Below are positions 22,653 through 24,901 of a DNA stretch of 24,901 bases, piece by piece. The stretch spans positions 1 through 24,901 of the forward strand of contig QWOR01000241.1 of assembly GCA_003669575.1 (NCBI GenBank), in the 5' to 3' direction. Numbering within the stretch: the first letter of the stretch is position 1; each line of letters opens with the position of its first letter. The notes below the pieces were generated by a model. It searched no databases. It was not told where the DNA came from and saw nothing but the letters and a program-made list of their open reading frames with translations. Source of the stretch: Planctomycetota bacterium (GTDB lineage Bacteria; Planctomycetota; Planctomycetia; Planctomycetales; Planctomycetaceae). The translations under genes were made by a program, and so were the position numbers.

Positions 22653-24901
22653 ATGCGAATCAAGACACTCTTTTCTGCTGTCCTGGCGGCGACGGTTGCA
22701 TCATCTGCAGTGGCGGCTGATTCGGTCATCGCTCCGATGGACCCGGCTCTCGGACGACCCGTCGAATTTTACGTCGATGTCTTCCCGATCCTTGAGTCGA
22801 AGTGCATGGCGTGTCACAACGTCTCGACCAAGGAAAGCGATCTGGTTCTGGAGAATGTCGCTGGCATTTTGAAGGGAGGGGCCAGTGGTCCCGCCGTGGT
22901 TGCCGGAAAGCCCGACGAAAGCTTGATCTACACACTGGCATCACGCTCGAACGAGCCCGTCATGCCGCCCGTTCCGAACAAGGCCGAAGCCAAGCCGCTC
23001 ACCCCGCGTGAACTCGGAATCTTCCGCAAGTGGATCGAGGAGGGTGCGAACGCTGGAACGGCTGCACCTCCCGGAAGTGACATCGCCTGGCGGGCGATTC
23101 CCGATTCGATCACCTCGGTCTACGCTCTCTCGGTGACGAAGGACCAACGATTTCTCGCAGCCGGTCGGGCGAACAAGATCTTTATCTACGACCTGCCACT
23201 GCAGAGGGAAGCCGCTCGGCTGACCGACCCCAAGCTGCTGTCGATCGTTCAGGATGGCCAGCCTCTGTATGGACCGGGGACGGCACATCGTGACTTCGTG
23301 CACTCGATGGCCTTCAGCCCCGATGGCAATCTGCTGGCCACGGGGAGCTTCCGCGAGATCAAGCTGTGGGAGCGTGTCCCGACGGCTCCCGTCTCCAAGT
23401 TTGAGCCCGGGGCACCGATCGTGGCCTCTGCCATCTCAGCGGACGACACCCTTGCAGCGCTCATCCTGAACAACAACACGGTCCGGCTCTTCAACCTGCA
23501 GAGCGGCCAGGCTGGAGCTACGCTCAACGGCCACACCGCAGCTGTGAAGGCTGCGGCGTTTACGCCCGATGGGAAGGTCGTCGCGACGAGCTCAGACGAT
23601 GGTACAGTCCGTACCTGGAACACTGAGACCGGAGTCCAGGTGGCTCAGATGACGATTGCTTCGCCCGCGACCTCGCTATTGGTCAGCAAAGACGGCACCC
23701 AGTTGATCGCCGGACATGCCGACAATGTGATCCGCATCTGGACACTCCCGGCAGCTGACACGCCCACACCGACTCCCGTTAAGGAGTTGCCCGGCCACGG
23801 TGGACCGGTGACATCACTTGCGATGTTCACAGCCACGAACGAGATCGCCTCTGGCAGTGCTGACGGGACTGTGCGAGTTTGGAAACTCGACGACGGATCG
23901 CAGGCATTCAATCAGAATCTCGGTTCGCCTGTGACTGGCGTTTCAGTCTCGGCTGATGGCGAGTTCATTGCAGGATCCTGCGAAGCCAACATCGCTCGCG
24001 TATGGAAGCGGGATGGAACTCAGAAGTGTGAAGTGAAGGGCGATCCGCTCGTCGATCGTCAGGTTAAGTTTCTGGATGACGAACTCGTCGTTGCCAAGAA
24101 CAAGGTGGCTCTGAACGACGCCGCTGTGAAAGAAGGTGAGAAGGACATCACCGGTCGTGAAGACTCACTGAAGAAGGCTAACGAGGCCAAACCTAAGGCT
24201 GATATGGCGGTCGTCGAAGCGGAAAAGAAGGTGGCTGAAGCTGACGCTAAGTCGAAGGCCGCAGCGGAAGCTCTGGCCGCCAAGACCGATGACGCGGCGC
24301 TCAAGAAAGCTGCAGACGATGCCGCAGCTGCTCTGAAAAAGGAGCAGGAGGCACTGCAACAGGCGAAGGACGGCGTCGCCTCCGCCGACCGGGCGATTAC
24401 GCTCTCGACTCAATCACTGGAGAACTCCAAGAAGCGTCTGGAAGAACTCAAGGCCAGCCTCGCTGCCCGTCAACAGGAAGCCACGAAAGCGGAAGAGGTG
24501 GTCAATGCCGCCAAGGCTCAGGCCGCGACGACTTCCAAGCCCCAGCGTTCTGTTGCCCTCTCGGCAGACGGCCAGGTGCTCGTGACCGCGGGTGACGATC
24601 AAGCGATCCGTCTGTGGGCTGCACAGACAGGGGCTCCGCTTCAGACGATCGCTGGTCACACCGCACCAGTTGCTGTACTCCGGTTCCTTAGCAGTGGGGC
24701 ACTGCTGTCGGCCAGCGCTGATCAGACTGCTGACCTGTGGGATCTGAAGCCACAGTGGAAGCTGGCTGCGGTCCTCGGTTCCAAGCCCGAGAACTCCCTC
24801 GACCTTAGTGCATCACCACATGTCGATCGTGTCCTCTGTCTGGCCTTCAGCCCGGATGGAACTCGGCTGGCCAGTGGTGGTGGCGACCCATCGCGCTCGG
24901 G
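22653..24901 (+). CDS. Exported haem-domain / WD40-repeat protein with coiled-coil insert (3' truncated)
   Basis: The frame is open from the ATG at 22653 to the window end, 749 codons without a stop, so the C-terminus is missing. A signal peptide (about 1-24, TLFSAVLAATVASSAVAA) is followed by a planctomycete cytochrome domain (PSCyt1-like) with FPILESKCMACHNV; the haem motif is C51-x-x-C54-H55. It continues with VMPPVPNKAEAKPLTP and IFRKWIEEGAN, as in that domain. WD40 repeats start near residue 145, with clear units at SMAFSPDGNLLATGS, AAFTPDGKVVATSSDDGTVR and TNEIASGSADGTVRVWKL. Residues about 470-628 form a long Ala/Lys/Glu-rich coiled coil, after which WD repeats resume (VALSADGQVLVTAGDDQAIR). 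No Shine-Dalgarno sequence is obvious. It is the third gene of the probable operon, 93 bases after the PPC gene. Confidence 0.92.
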   Translation, partial: MRIKTLFSAVLAATVASSAVAADSVIAPMDPALGRPVEFYVDVFPILESKCMACHNVSTKESDLVLENVAGILKGGASGPAVVAGKPDESLIYTLASRSNEPVMPPVPNKAEAKPLTPRELGIFRKWIEEGANAGTAAPPGSDIAWRAIPDSITSVYALSVTKDQRFLAAGRANKIFIYDLPLQREAARLTDPKLLSIVQDGQPLYGPGTAHRDFVHSMAFSPDGNLLATGSFREIKLWERVPTAPVSKFEPGAPIVASAISADDTLAALILNNNTVRLFNLQSGQAGATLNGHTAAVKAAAFTPDGKVVATSSDDGTVRTWNTETGVQVAQMTIASPATSLLVSKDGTQLIAGHADNVIRIWTLPAADTPTPTPVKELPGHGGPVTSLAMFTATNEIASGSADGTVRVWKLDDGSQAFNQNLGSPVTGVSVSADGEFIAGSCEANIARVWKRDGTQKCEVKGDPLVDRQVKFLDDELVVAKNKVALNDAAVKEGEKDITGREDSLKKANEAKPKADMAVVEAEKKVAEADAKSKAAAEALAAKTDDAALKKAADDAAAALKKEQEALQQAKDGVASADRAITLSTQSLENSKKRLEELKASLAARQQEATKAEEVVNAAKAQAATTSKPQRSVALSADGQVLVTAGDDQAIRLWAAQTGAPLQTIAGHTAPVAVLRFLSSGALLSASADQTADLWDLKPQWKLAAVLGSKPENSLDLSASPHVDRVLCLAFSPDGTRLASGGGDPSRS

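Overview
The window looks like a chromosomal segment of a GC-rich member of the Planctomycetota. The evidence is a set of lineage-typical families. These are a Tat-exported DUF1501 protein, a DUF1549/DUF1553 protein with haem-like CxxCH motifs, a secreted PPC-domain protein, and a haem-domain/WD40 protein. There is also a tetrahydromethanopterin-linked C1 dehydrogenase of the kind that planctomycetes share with methylotrophs. No tRNA, rRNA, CRISPR array, insertion sequence or phage gene was seen. The organism assignment rests on gene content only.

Layout. Positions 1-2443 (+) hold the end of a UPF0104/LPG-synthase-type membrane protein, then proC and an RlmB/TrmH-like rRNA 2'-O-methyltransferase. 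Positions 2451-7676 (-) hold four genes: a zinc-ribbon/one-TM/acidic-tail protein, a DUF1501 protein, a MoaD/ThiS-like small sulfur-carrier protein, and a 572-residue acidic protein with a possible DUF2325-like C-terminus. A perfect 14-bp hairpin lies between the last two. A 0.5-kb divergent intergenic region follows. Positions 8209-8679 (+) encode a lone GspG-type pseudopilin whose leader carries a 9-bp inverted repeat.

Positions 8987-13484 (+) hold the most unusual pair. The first gene is an SbcD/YhaO-like calcineurin-type protein that has lost most of its metal-binding motifs. The second is a 1062-residue SbcC/YhaN-like coiled-coil ATPase with intact nucleotide-binding motifs, no CxxC zinc hook, and two membrane-spanning segments in the middle of its coiled coil. 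The ATPase start is preceded by two interleaved inverted repeats ending at the Shine-Dalgarno sequence. I infer a membrane-tethered SbcCD-like ATPase working with a non-catalytic, or differently catalytic, partner.

Positions 13602-14492 (-) encode an exported Cys-X5-Arg phosphatase-like domain fused to a cytochrome c'-like helical domain ending in CATCH. A small one-TM ORF follows. Positions 15293-16153 (+) encode a methylene-tetrahydromethanopterin dehydrogenase.

From 16531 to the window end (+) runs a probable operon of three large exported proteins: DUF1549/DUF1553, PPC-domain, and haem/WD40. It has a candidate sigma-70 promoter and a structured leader. The last two proteins each carry long Ala/Lys/Glu-rich coiled-coil segments inserted within beta-rich domains. 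I infer that the three products assemble together outside the cytoplasmic membrane.
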